From Luteitalea sp. (lineage in GTDB: Bacteria; Acidobacteriota; Vicinamibacteria; Vicinamibacterales; Vicinamibacteraceae): 35,926 bases of DNA. Shown in pieces: positions 8,147 to 15,880 of this stretch (positions within the stretch are counted from its first letter, which is position 1; every line of letters starts with the position of its first letter). The notes under the pieces are model-generated. The model had not been told where the DNA came from. It did not search any database and saw only the letters and a list, made by a program, of their open reading frames with translations. The stretch covers positions 1 through 35,926 of the forward strand of contig WHTZ01000066.1 in the NCBI GenBank assembly GCA_009377495.1, given 5' to 3'. The position numbers and the translations under genes were made by a program.

Positions 8147-8572
8147 TCACTTCACATCGAGTAGCTCCACATCGAAGATCAGCGTTGCGTTAGGAGGGAT
8201 GACGCCGCCAGCACCCGCGGCCCCGTACGCAAGGTCAGGCGGCACGACCAATGTACGGCGCCCGCCGACCTTCATCCCGGCCACACCTTGGTCCCAACCG
8301 GCAATCACCTGCTGAGCGCCGAGTGAAAAGTCGAACGGCTCGTTGCGATCCCGCGAGCTGTCGAACTTGGTTCCCTTGTTCTCGGGCTGCGAGGAATCGA
8401 ACAACCAGCCCGTGTAGTGGACCACGACCTGCCGGCCGGCCGTTGCCTCCGCGCCGTTCCCGATCTGCGTGTCTGTGATCATGAGCTCCTCCACGGCGGG
8501 GCTCTCGCCCCGGCAGGCTACGGCGCCCAGCAGGCCGCCTGCTATGAGAAACATCGAGACGAATCGAGTCAT
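8147..8572 (-). CDS. FKBP-type peptidyl-prolyl isomerase, probable lipoprotein
   Basis: 141 residues. The N-terminus is a short hydrophobic signal ending in GAVAC, so Cys20 is the probable lipidation site, although the -3 Ala makes the lipobox imperfect. The remainder is one FKBP domain with VVVHYTGWLFDS, the buried-Trp segment FSLGAQQVIAGWDQGVAGMK, GGRRTLVVPPDLAYG and the closing IPPNATLIFDVELLDV. The residues lining the proline pocket (Tyr, Phe, Asp, Val-Ile-x-x-Trp, Tyr) are all visible, so isomerase activity is likely. Anchored in an envelope membrane it would assist folding of exported proteins. The ADOP permease gene begins 18 bp downstream; the DUF885 gene lies 98 bp upstream across a repeat. 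The start ATG has only a weak GAAAG. Confidence 0.9.
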   Translation of the reverse strand: MTRFVSMFLIAGGLLGAVACRGESPAVEELMITDTQIGNGAEATAGRQVVVHYTGWLFDSSQPENKGTKFDSSRDRNEPFDFSLGAQQVIAGWDQGVAGMKVGGRRTLVVPPDLAYGAAGAGGVIPPNATLIFDVELLDVK

Positions 8573-8582
8573 AGGCTTTCAA

Positions 8583-8662
8583 GTAGGGCGCGGCTTCCGC
8601 CTTCGCGTAAAGCTTCGGCGGACAAGTCCGCCGTAGCCTTGGCGGAGGCGGTTAGCCGCGCC
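8583..8662. repeat. Palindromic dispersed repeat, copy 3 (80 bp)
   Basis: The most compact copy of the family. Its ends form a perfect 9-bp inverted repeat, GGCGCGGCT (8587-8595) / AGCCGCGCC (8654-8662). The first 40 bp are identical to 5521-5560, the 17-mer at 8628-8644 is identical to 4844-4860, and the last 22 bp are identical to 5624-5645. It fills the space between the DUF885 stop and the FKBP start, so it sits inside a likely co-directional transcript. Confidence 0.85.
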
Positions 8663-8670
8663 TCTTCCGC

Positions 8671-9993
8671 TCAGTTGAGGCTCGAAGGCAGCCGGGGTGA
8701 TGCGAGGAGCCGTCCAAAAACCTCCCATCGACGCTCCAGCTGATCCTTCGTTCCGCCCTGCGCGGTGACGTAGTCGCGCACCATGTCCTTGCCGAGGTTG
8801 TAATTGATGACGTAGCTCCGGTATTGATCGATGAACTGGACGCGTTGCTCGGCGCGCGGCCGCGGCATCATGGCATATCGCACGAGCCAGTCCGCGGCTT
8901 GGGGTCTGTCGATCTGCCCGTTCAGATACCGGCGCGCCGCTTCGTTCCCCGCATAGCTCAGCTCCTCGGTCAGTCGGACAATCCGATAGTAGCGCTCGGC
9001 CTCGTCCGGAGCCAGGCCAGCGAGCGGAAAGAGCGCGTCCTTTTCGTACGCCACACGCTCTTCGCCTGGGAACGCTATCTCAATGCCGAAGTTCGCGGTG
9101 CCTTCGGCAATCAGCGACTGCGGGCTGAAGAGCGCGTAGATAGACGCCTCGACCCACCCGCGATCCCGCACGAGCTCTCTTTCGAGCAGCACATTGTAGA
9201 CGTGGTGTCCTGGATACCCCTCGTGACAAGCGAGATCGATGGCGCGATCGATGTAAATCGGGAGATCGGTGTTGATCTGGATGACGCTTCGAAAGCCGCC
9301 CTGATACCAGTTGTAGCCGCTCCACGACTTGTCGGTGACGTACTCGACGCGAAACTTCTCCTCGGCCGGAAGGGTGAGGTGTTCCACGGTTCTTTCGCGG
9401 CAGGCGTCAATTGCCGCCTGGAACACCGCGTCGAGCCGGTCGGAGGGGATGACGAAGTCCTCTTTGTACGCCTCGTAGCGATCGATCAGGTCGCCCGAGC
9501 CGGGCAGCTCGCCCTCCAGACGTGCCAGCACCTTCTGGAACTCGGCTTCGGTGTGGCTTGGCGGTACCGCATCGTAGAGCGCCTTCGCCTCCTCGTCGAA
9601 CGAGAGCGTTTCCCCCGACAGCATCCGAACACGGCTGACCAGCGCCTCGAGCTGCCGCCGCAAATACTGATGCCGCAATCGCACCATCTCGTCGTCTTCC
9701 GCGGCGGGCACCGCCGATCTCAACTGCGCGATGAGCGAGTCGGCTTGCGAGCGGATATCGCCGAGCGAGATCTTTTGTCGCTCGCTGGCGGTCTTCCACT
9801 CGGGCGGACCATAGTAGGCGTCGACGTAGTCAGGGTCGTGCTGGCCAACAGCGAGCACCAGCTTCACATAGGATTCAGCGATAGGGTTCATCGATGTGGC
9901 ATCGGTCGCATATGGACGGAAATCGCCCTGACAAGCGGACACGACGAGGGTGGCAATGCCGAGGAACGAGAGCCAAAGTGTGCGTCTCATCAT
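8671..9993 (-). CDS. DUF885 family lipoprotein, putative metallohydrolase
   Basis: 440 residues with a lipoprotein signal (LVVSAC, Cys21) and the family motif HEGYPGHH at 257-264. This H-E-x-x-x-G-H-H pattern plus a downstream acidic segment (SLIAEGTANFGIE, about 293-305) resembles the zinc site of DUF885 proteins, which are related to M3/M32-like gluzincin peptidases; catalysis is inferred, as no substrate is established for most members. Length is below the roughly 550-600 of many DUF885 proteins. The first ATG (9991-9993) overlaps the stop of the heparinase-like gene as ATGA, so translation is probably coupled; a second in-frame ATG follows immediately. Context suggests degradation of material in the periplasm. 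Confidence 0.82.
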   Translation of the reverse strand: MMRRTLWLSFLGIATLVVSACQGDFRPYATDATSMNPIAESYVKLVLAVGQHDPDYVDAYYGPPEWKTASERQKISLGDIRSQADSLIAQLRSAVPAAEDDEMVRLRHQYLRRQLEALVSRVRMLSGETLSFDEEAKALYDAVPPSHTEAEFQKVLARLEGELPGSGDLIDRYEAYKEDFVIPSDRLDAVFQAAIDACRERTVEHLTLPAEEKFRVEYVTDKSWSGYNWYQGGFRSVIQINTDLPIYIDRAIDLACHEGYPGHHVYNVLLERELVRDRGWVEASIYALFSPQSLIAEGTANFGIEIAFPGEERVAYEKDALFPLAGLAPDEAERYYRIVRLTEELSYAGNEAARRYLNGQIDRPQAADWLVRYAMMPRPRAEQRVQFIDQYRSYVINYNLGKDMVRDYVTAQGGTKDQLERRWEVFGRLLASPRLPSSLN

Positions 9994-11966
9994 GAGTCAC
10001 CAAGCGACCACGTCGTCCCGCGGCCGGTGGGAGGTGTCAGGAGCAATTTCTCGCCATCCATTCTGGCAACCGGCGGCTTCCAACCGGCGCGCTCATCACG
10101 CCAGAATATCCACCACCGGACGCCGCTGCCTTCGGGAAGACGAGACGTCGGCGTCAGTGTGAGCGGTCCGCGGCTGCCGGCGTGACGGGCCAATGCGGAT
10201 GCATCCAGGTGATCTGGCGAGCTGCCCACCCAGAGCGCTCGCTCACCGTCGCTCAATCGGGCCCAGCCGTCGACAAACGCCCACGCGAGATGCGCGCCGC
10301 CCGTCCAACTCGTGCCGACTTCGGCATCCTTCGTCAGCGAGCGGAAGGTGTCGCGCACGACTAGAGCCGTCGCCTCGCCGGTCGTGAGCCACACATCGCG
10401 CCGAACGACAGCGTCTTCTCGCAAGCCGTCATAACAGCTGCTCAAGTCAATGGCCACGTGCTGCCATCCTTGCCGGTCCGTTTCCAAGGCGCGCAGTCGG
10501 GCGGCGGGCGTCTGCTGCGCCTTGCCGTTGATCACGGGGCTGTTGTGCGCCTGGGCTCCCAAGGTGTAGTCGCGCTCCGCTCCCGGCCGATACTGCTGAT
10601 AGCCAGGGTCCGTGATCCAGAAGCGATTCTGCCAACCCAGCGTGACCTGTCCGCCATCGGCGTGCAGATGGCCCATCGCGTTGCGCGTGAGACTCACCAT
10701 GGCGGCGGCGTCGCCACTGGTCCAGCCCGTGCGAAGCGTCACGGCATGGGGGTGTTCGCGCGGGGCCGCGACCGGCGGCGCCGAGACCGACGCTTGCTCG
10801 AAGAACCGGGAATCGCTCAGCGCCGCGACCACCGCAGCCGCGGGCAGGCGTTCGGTGGGGACACGGGTGAGCAGCCACGCCGCGTCGCGCCACTCATACC
10901 AGCGCGCAAGACGTAGCAGCGCGCTGCTCCAGAACGGCATCTCGGGTTCGACATCGCCCAGCGGCGCGTGCAGATCGGGCCGGCCTGGCAGCGTGAGATT
11001 GATCCACTGGTCCGCCAGGCTACGGAACGCATCGCGATGCTCCTGCAAGAGTCTGTCTCGGCCCGGAAGTGCCGCCATCCATTCGGTCACGCTGTCCATC
11101 AAATAGCCGTCATAACTCGTGCCTTCCGTGTGATGTTCCTTTCCCGTCCGAAAACGGCACCACGCGCCGAGAACTTCCGTCATCTTTTTTTCTAGAGCAT
11201 CGGCTTCTGGCCTACCGATGACTCGAGCGAGTTGGGCGCTGCGCGCGAGCGTGATAACGGGAATATTGTGCAGTCGTGCGGGAGCATCAGGTTTCACGCT
11301 CCACTCGTTCTCGAACCAAGGCCAGACGTCGCGCACGATCAGTGCCTCGGCCGCGGCGCGGGCCTGGCGCAGCATCGCCGGATCCCAATTGCTCGAATCT
11401 GCCAGGGCCAGGGATAGCGAGGCTGCCAGGTGCGCCGTGACGAGGCCCGCCTGGTTGGTCATTTCGTAGAATCGGTCCCATCCCGCCAGCGCGGCCAGCT
11501 CGCGCTGGAGCAGGCGCCCGGCCTCGGGGTCGTCGTGGACACGCCAAGCCGCGTGCAGGACGCGCCAGCGCTCCTCCAGATCCCACGACAACCAGATCAG
11601 CCACGGATACGTAATGGTGCTGATCCCGGCGGGCAGCTCCTGCGGCGTCGGGCGCCGCGCCACCGGCAGCGGAAACGCGAGCGTGTACCCGATCCGGTAG
11701 TAATAAACATCCAGCTCGCCGCGGCGTTTCTGCCGTGCGGCGCGTTCTAAGATCGCTTGCCGCAGCCCCGCACGAGTCCAAGGCCGAGCATCGTGTGGGA
11801 TAGGAGCGAGCTCGTATGCGGACGTCGCGTAGGCGAGCGGTGCCTGCGGCGGGGCAGACGTGTCTTGGGTGGGAGCGTTGCCCGCAGTAAGCACCGAGCC
11901 GGCCGCGAGCACGCCGAGTACGAGGGCCGCTCGAGGATAGCCGAGGGACGATTTCATGAGACCCAT
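9990..11966 (-). CDS. Heparinase II/III-like protein (polysaccharide lyase-type)
   Basis: 658 residues with an N-terminal signal peptide (GYPRAALVLGVLAAGSVLTA). The central part is helix-rich as expected for an alpha/alpha toroid, with HHTEGTSYDGYLMDSVTEW resembling the catalytic 'EGxxY' region. The C-terminal half contains MGHLHADGGQVTL followed by RFWITDPGY, the clearest signature of the heparinase II/III beta-sandwich (usually 'HaHaDxgsf...wl.DpGy'). Known members cleave uronic-acid polysaccharides by beta-elimination; the substrate here is unknown and the overall similarity is remote. It overlaps the DUF885 gene by 4 nt (ATGA) and is divergent from the Oar-like receptor at 12201. The ATG at 11964-11966 is used; an alternative at 11955-11957 would drop three residues. 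No strong ribosome-binding site is visible for either. Confidence 0.72.
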   Translation of the reverse strand: MGLMKSSLGYPRAALVLGVLAAGSVLTAGNAPTQDTSAPPQAPLAYATSAYELAPIPHDARPWTRAGLRQAILERAARQKRRGELDVYYYRIGYTLAFPLPVARRPTPQELPAGISTITYPWLIWLSWDLEERWRVLHAAWRVHDDPEAGRLLQRELAALAGWDRFYEMTNQAGLVTAHLAASLSLALADSSNWDPAMLRQARAAAEALIVRDVWPWFENEWSVKPDAPARLHNIPVITLARSAQLARVIGRPEADALEKKMTEVLGAWCRFRTGKEHHTEGTSYDGYLMDSVTEWMAALPGRDRLLQEHRDAFRSLADQWINLTLPGRPDLHAPLGDVEPEMPFWSSALLRLARWYEWRDAAWLLTRVPTERLPAAAVVAALSDSRFFEQASVSAPPVAAPREHPHAVTLRTGWTSGDAAAMVSLTRNAMGHLHADGGQVTLGWQNRFWITDPGYQQYRPGAERDYTLGAQAHNSPVINGKAQQTPAARLRALETDRQGWQHVAIDLSSCYDGLREDAVVRRDVWLTTGEATALVVRDTFRSLTKDAEVGTSWTGGAHLAWAFVDGWARLSDGERALWVGSSPDHLDASALARHAGSRGPLTLTPTSRLPEGSGVRWWIFWRDERAGWKPPVARMDGEKLLLTPPTGRGTTWSLGDS

Positions 11967-12003
11967 TGAGATGCGAAACTCCCGTCAAAGTCAAACATGA
12001 CGA

Positions 12004-12057
12004 GGAAAACGGGGACAGTCCAGACTCGGCCTCGCGACCCTCGTGACCCCCATTTCC
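12004..12057. repeat. REP-like imperfect inverted repeat
   Basis: GGAAAACGGGG (12004-12014) and CCCCCATTTCC (12047-12057) form an imperfect 11-bp inverted repeat (9 of 11 positions), the left arm continuing as ACAGTC. Sequences of the form GGAAA..GGGGACAGTCC are familiar from repetitive extragenic palindromes mobilised by Y1 (RAYT) transposases; recognition here is from memory of that motif. It lies in the 234-bp divergent region between the heparinase-like and receptor genes. Confidence 0.45.
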
Positions 12058-12084
12058 GTTAGGCGCCCCTCGCGAAGAGTTGAG

Positions 12085-12114
12085 TTGACACGACAGGGTT
12101 CTTCCAGCCACAAT
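12085..12114 (+). promoter_or_regulatory. Sigma70-like promoter for the Oar-like receptor gene
   Basis: TTGACA at 12085-12090 matches the -35 consensus fully; CACAAT at 12109-12114 (18-bp spacer) is a fair -10. Transcription would start near 12121, giving an 80-nt leader ahead of the receptor ATG at 12201. Confidence 0.45.
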
Positions 12115-12200
12115 GCCCGTCTCGGACACTACATCTTGGGGCTCACCACAGTCGAGTTCTGGCGTTGACCCCAATGAGACGCTTACTGAGGAGCTATTCC

Positions 12201-15200
12201 ATGTCGATTCGCTCTTCAATCGTTATGTGCGTCGTTGTGCTCGCCCTGACAGGCCGTATTGTAGGCGCGCAATCTACGTTTGGCACCATCACCGGCGTGG
12301 TCACCGATGGATCCGACGCTGTCATTCCCGGCGCAACGGTCGTGGCTACGAACAGCGCGACCGGCGTGCGGGCAGAGACCGTCACGTCGAGCACCGGCAA
12401 CTATGTGATTCCGAACCTGCAGGTCGGCTCGTATGAGATTAGCGTTTCACTGACGGGCTTCCGAACGTGGTCGCGGTCAGACATTAGCCTCGCCAGCAAC
12501 GACAACGTTCGCGTCAACGTGATCCTAGAAGTCGGCGCGACGAGCGAGCGCATCGAGGTCACGGCCGGAACCCCACAGCTCAAAACAGAATCCACCGAAG
12601 TCTCAACCACGATGGAGAACAAGCTGGTCAGTGATGTGCCAGTGGCCGTCGCAGGCATTGGTGGAGGCTTGCGGAACGCATTCAGCGTGATGATGATGAT
12701 GCCGCAAGTCAAGAGCGGCAATGGCGAAGGCGCCTGGGATGACTTTCAGGTCGGCAGCGGCCAGCAACACGACTGGAATGTCAGCGTCGACGGCCTCTCC
12801 GTTGAGATGGGTTGGCGCAATCACGTGGGCTACATGAATCGTGTGACGCCGTCGATTGATGCCACCGAGGAGTTTCGCATCGACACCGCCGCCTTTAAAG
12901 CGGAAGACAGCCGCGCCAGTGGGGGCAAGATCACCGTTGCCACCAAATCAGGAACCAACGAGCTGCGTGGAAGCGTATACGAATACTATCAAAGCGACGC
13001 CTTCAACGCGAACACCTGGGTGAACAACAAGTTCGGCGCACCGAAGGCTGAGCATGAGCGCCATGATTTTGGCGTCACAGCTGGTGGGCCTGTTTCCATT
13101 CCGACGTTCTACGACGGTAGAAACCAAACGTACTTCTTCTTCTCTTATGAAGGGTATCGGGAGCCGCAGACAGCCGGAGTCACCGAGACGACTGTGCCCC
13201 TTCCGGAGATGCTCAACGGCGACTTTTCCAATTGGAAGGATGCCGCCGGCAACATGATACCCATCTACGATCCGGCCACTACCCGCAGCGACGGCCAAGG
13301 CGGCTTTGTCCGTGATCCCTTCCCCGGCAATTTCATTCCCACCGACCGGCTGAGTCCCTTGGCGAAGTCCATCGCCCAATACTATCCAGCACCGAACGCG
13401 GAAGGGCTCGTGCGCAACTACATCGCGCCTGGGGCAGAGCCCAAGAAGCGGATTGAAAACGCGTTCCTGATCAAGATCGATCATAACTTCGGCATCAAGA
13501 ATCGCCTGTCCCTCACCTACAATCAGAACGGCACGTACTTTACCAACGCGTACGATTCAGATGCGACCAATCCCAATAACTGGGCAGGTCTTCCGTACCC
13601 GCTTTCGGGACGGAAGTATTACAACGGCGATCAGTACTACGGCAAGGTCTTTCGCTTGAACGATACTCATGTCTTCAGTCCGACTGTGGTCAATGCGCTG
13701 ACGATCGGGGTACACCGCATCACCCATCCGGAACACGACATCACCGCAGAGCCGTTCGGCCAGAATTGGGGCGATACGCTTGGCGGGGCGGTGGGGAACA
13801 ACCCTGGCTACAACACCAGCTTTCCGTCCGTCAATTTTCGAAACGATAATTACACCGGCTGGGATAGCTCCAAGCTGTGGGATGAATATCACACAGTCTA
13901 CGGCCTGGATGAAAACATCACCTGGGTGAAGAACAACCACAGCTTCAAGTTCGGCTACAGCTTCCAGATGATGTTTCTGAATACGAACAACCGAAACACG
14001 GCGGCAGGCAACTTTGGGTTCGACCGGTTGAGCACGGCGGCCCCTGGCGACAACAGCGGCGCTTCAGGAAGCTCGTTTGCGAGCTTCATGCTGGGCGAGG
14101 TCTATGCCGGCGGTTTCAACGTACCGAATACCCAGATGTTGCGCTTCCCGTACCACGCCTTCTTCGTGCAAGACGATTGGAAGCTCGGGCCACGCCTGAC
14201 GATGAACGTCGGTATCCGCTACGAAATCAGCATGAGCGCCTATGAGAAGCGTGATCGGATGTCGTATTTCGATCCCGAGCTTCCCAACCCCGCTGCAAGC
14301 GGGTATCCGGGAGCTCTGCGATTCCTCGGCGACGGCGAGGGACGCGAAGGTCGCCGCAATCTCTATAGCAACGCGAGCGGTTGGGGTCCTCGGCTTGGCC
14401 TGGCATACCAGATCACCGACGAGACAGTGATCCGCACAGGCGCGGGTATCTTCTACGGCACGAACAAAGCGCCGGGCCTCGCCGGCGCCAACGACGGCTT
14501 CACGAATGCTCCCAACTGGGAATCACTCAATCAAGGCGTGAGCTCCGCGTTTCAATGGGACAATGGCTTCCCCGCGTGGGAGGCGCCGCCGATCGTCGAT
14601 CCGGGCTTCCGGGCCGGTTTCAGCGTGCCATGGTATGACGCGGCGGAAGCCGGGCAGCTTCCCCGCACCACGAGCTGGAACCTCGCGATCTCCCACGCGC
14701 TGCCCAACGACTTCGTCTTGGACCTGACGTATACGGGTAGCCAAGGTACGCATCTCGCGTCGGACCGCGTGAACGTCATGCAGATCGATCCAGAATACGC
14801 ATCTCTCGGCGATCTGCTGAACAGCCCGATCGACGATCCGGAAGTGGTGGCGCTGGGATTCGAGCCGCCCTTCGCGAACTTCAAAGAACTGCTCGGCGAC
14901 AATGCCACGCTGGGGCAATCGCTACGCGCCTTCCCCCAATATCGAGGCGTCGGCACGGGCGGCATGATGAATCACAGCGGCAGGTCCTCCTATAACGCGT
15001 TGATTGTGAAAGCAACCAAGCGCCTCTCGGGCGGCCTTTCTATCCTCGCCAGTTATACATGGTCGAAGCTACTGACAGATGCGGACTCTTCCGATCCCTG
15101 GATTGCCGGCGTCGTGGGCAGCGGACGCGGGGCGGGAGCAGCGCAGAACCACTACGATCGGAGATTGGAAAGATCCTACGGCGTGCTTGATCTACCGCAC

Positions 15201-15761
15201 GTCTTCAAGCTCACCGGCAGTTACGATTTACCGTTTGGCAGAGAGAGAAAGTACTTGCGGTCCGGAGCCATGAGCTATCTCTTCGGCAACTGGAATGTCG
15301 CCACGTTCTTGTTCTACCAGAGTGGATATCCGATGGGCGTTGTGGATACGGCTTTTCAAAACAACCTTCGAGGCGGCACGCCACGGCCCAATGTTGTGAC
15401 CAACGACTGGCGAGGCGAAACCGCCGGGGATAAGTTTGATCCATCGGTCGACAACTTCTTCAACCTTGACGCTTTCGAAAGGCGAACCGACCCGGCTGCC
15501 GATCCGTTCGGCAACGCGCCGCGCTTGAATGGTGCCACGCGGTCGTTCCCGGTCTTCCGTACGAATCTGTCGGTGACCAAAGCGTTTCCGATTCGGGGCC
15601 AAATAAGGGCAAACTTGCGGCTGGAAGTCTTCAACCTCTTCAACCAAAAGACCTGGGCCAATCCGGTCACAGATCTTGCCGATAGTCAATTCGGCATAAT
15701 CACCGGTACCACTGGCAATAGCAACCGAACCATGCAGCTCGGTCTGAAGCTCAATTTCTGA
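12201..15761 (+). CDS. Oar-like TonB-dependent outer-membrane receptor with carboxypeptidase-regulatory domain
   Basis: 1186 residues. The ATG at 12201 is chosen because GAGGAG (12188-12193) lies 7 nt upstream and a clean signal peptide follows (MSIRSS then VVVLALTGRIVGA, cleavage near residue 23); in-frame ATGs at 12165 and 12174 are less suitable. Residues about 27-110 are a CarboxypepD_reg beta-sandwich (TITGVVTDGSDAVIPGATV, TSSTGNYVIPNLQVGSYEIS). A plug domain follows (about 110-240), then a long beta-barrel with many aromatic strand ends, closing in QLGLKLNF with the terminal Phe needed for barrel insertion. Acidobacteriota carry many such receptors and use them for TonB-driven uptake of large substrates such as polysaccharides or peptides. 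Divergence from heparinase-like and DUF885 genes suggests a shared substrate, but no SusD partner is present. Confidence 0.9.
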   Translation: MSIRSSIVMCVVVLALTGRIVGAQSTFGTITGVVTDGSDAVIPGATVVATNSATGVRAETVTSSTGNYVIPNLQVGSYEISVSLTGFRTWSRSDISLASNDNVRVNVILEVGATSERIEVTAGTPQLKTESTEVSTTMENKLVSDVPVAVAGIGGGLRNAFSVMMMMPQVKSGNGEGAWDDFQVGSGQQHDWNVSVDGLSVEMGWRNHVGYMNRVTPSIDATEEFRIDTAAFKAEDSRASGGKITVATKSGTNELRGSVYEYYQSDAFNANTWVNNKFGAPKAEHERHDFGVTAGGPVSIPTFYDGRNQTYFFFSYEGYREPQTAGVTETTVPLPEMLNGDFSNWKDAAGNMIPIYDPATTRSDGQGGFVRDPFPGNFIPTDRLSPLAKSIAQYYPAPNAEGLVRNYIAPGAEPKKRIENAFLIKIDHNFGIKNRLSLTYNQNGTYFTNAYDSDATNPNNWAGLPYPLSGRKYYNGDQYYGKVFRLNDTHVFSPTVVNALTIGVHRITHPEHDITAEPFGQNWGDTLGGAVGNNPGYNTSFPSVNFRNDNYTGWDSSKLWDEYHTVYGLDENITWVKNNHSFKFGYSFQMMFLNTNNRNTAAGNFGFDRLSTAAPGDNSGASGSSFASFMLGEVYAGGFNVPNTQMLRFPYHAFFVQDDWKLGPRLTMNVGIRYEISMSAYEKRDRMSYFDPELPNPAASGYPGALRFLGDGEGREGRRNLYSNASGWGPRLGLAYQITDETVIRTGAGIFYGTNKAPGLAGANDGFTNAPNWESLNQGVSSAFQWDNGFPAWEAPPIVDPGFRAGFSVPWYDAAEAGQLPRTTSWNLAISHALPNDFVLDLTYTGSQGTHLASDRVNVMQIDPEYASLGDLLNSPIDDPEVVALGFEPPFANFKELLGDNATLGQSLRAFPQYRGVGTGGMMNHSGRSSYNALIVKATKRLSGGLSILASYTWSKLLTDADSSDPWIAGVVGSGRGAGAAQNHYDRRLERSYGVLDLPHVFKLTGSYDLPFGRERKYLRSGAMSYLFGNWNVATFLFYQSGYPMGVVDTAFQNNLRGGTPRPNVVTNDWRGETAGDKFDPSVDNFFNLDAFERRTDPAADPFGNAPRLNGATRSFPVFRTNLSVTKAFPIRGQIRANLRLEVFNLFNQKTWANPVTDLADSQFGIITGTTGNSNRTMQLGLKLNF

Positions 15762-15880
15762 TTCAGGGCTCGAGGTGGGACCCTCCCCTGATCGGTCCTC
15801 CTGCAGCTGTCACAATCCGGTTGACTACAAGATAGACTTGATCTACAAAGTAGTCTCGCGGACACGACAGGGAACATCCC
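15762..15880. other. Intergenic region between receptor and ADOP operon
   Basis: A GC-rich stretch right after the receptor stop can fold as CAGGG (15764-15768) with CCCTG, but no T-tract follows, so it is not a convincing terminator. The right half holds the promoter/operator candidate at 15821-15855. Confidence 0.3.
15821..15855 (+). promoter_or_regulatory. Candidate promoter with inverted-repeat operator for ADOP-PadR-ADOP operon
   Basis: TTGACT (15821-15826) and TACAAA (15844-15849) with a 17-bp spacer form a plausible sigma70-like promoter. The same bases carry two nested inverted repeats: GACTAC (15823-15828) / GTAGTC (15850-15855), and CTAC-AAA-GTAG (15843-15853). A repressor bound here would cover both promoter elements. 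The PadR protein encoded 2.7 kb downstream in the same operon is the obvious candidate ligand-responsive repressor; that link is inference. The predicted ADOP start codon (GTG) is at 15881. Confidence 0.45.

Noticed and set aside
8824..10185. 453-codon open frame on the plus strand opposite the DUF885 gene
   Set aside because: It has no recognisable family, no ribosome-binding site and lies fully antisense to a clear gene; long antisense frames are common in GC-rich coding DNA.
11287..12219. 310-codon minus-strand frame covering the receptor promoter region and the heparinase-like N-terminus
   Set aside because: It is out of frame with the heparinase-like gene, contains the REP-like repeat and has a composition of shadow frames.
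15764..15792. Terminator after the Oar-like receptor gene
   Set aside because: Only a five-base CAGGG/CCCTG pairing with a bulge and no T-tract; reported only as part of the intergenic description.
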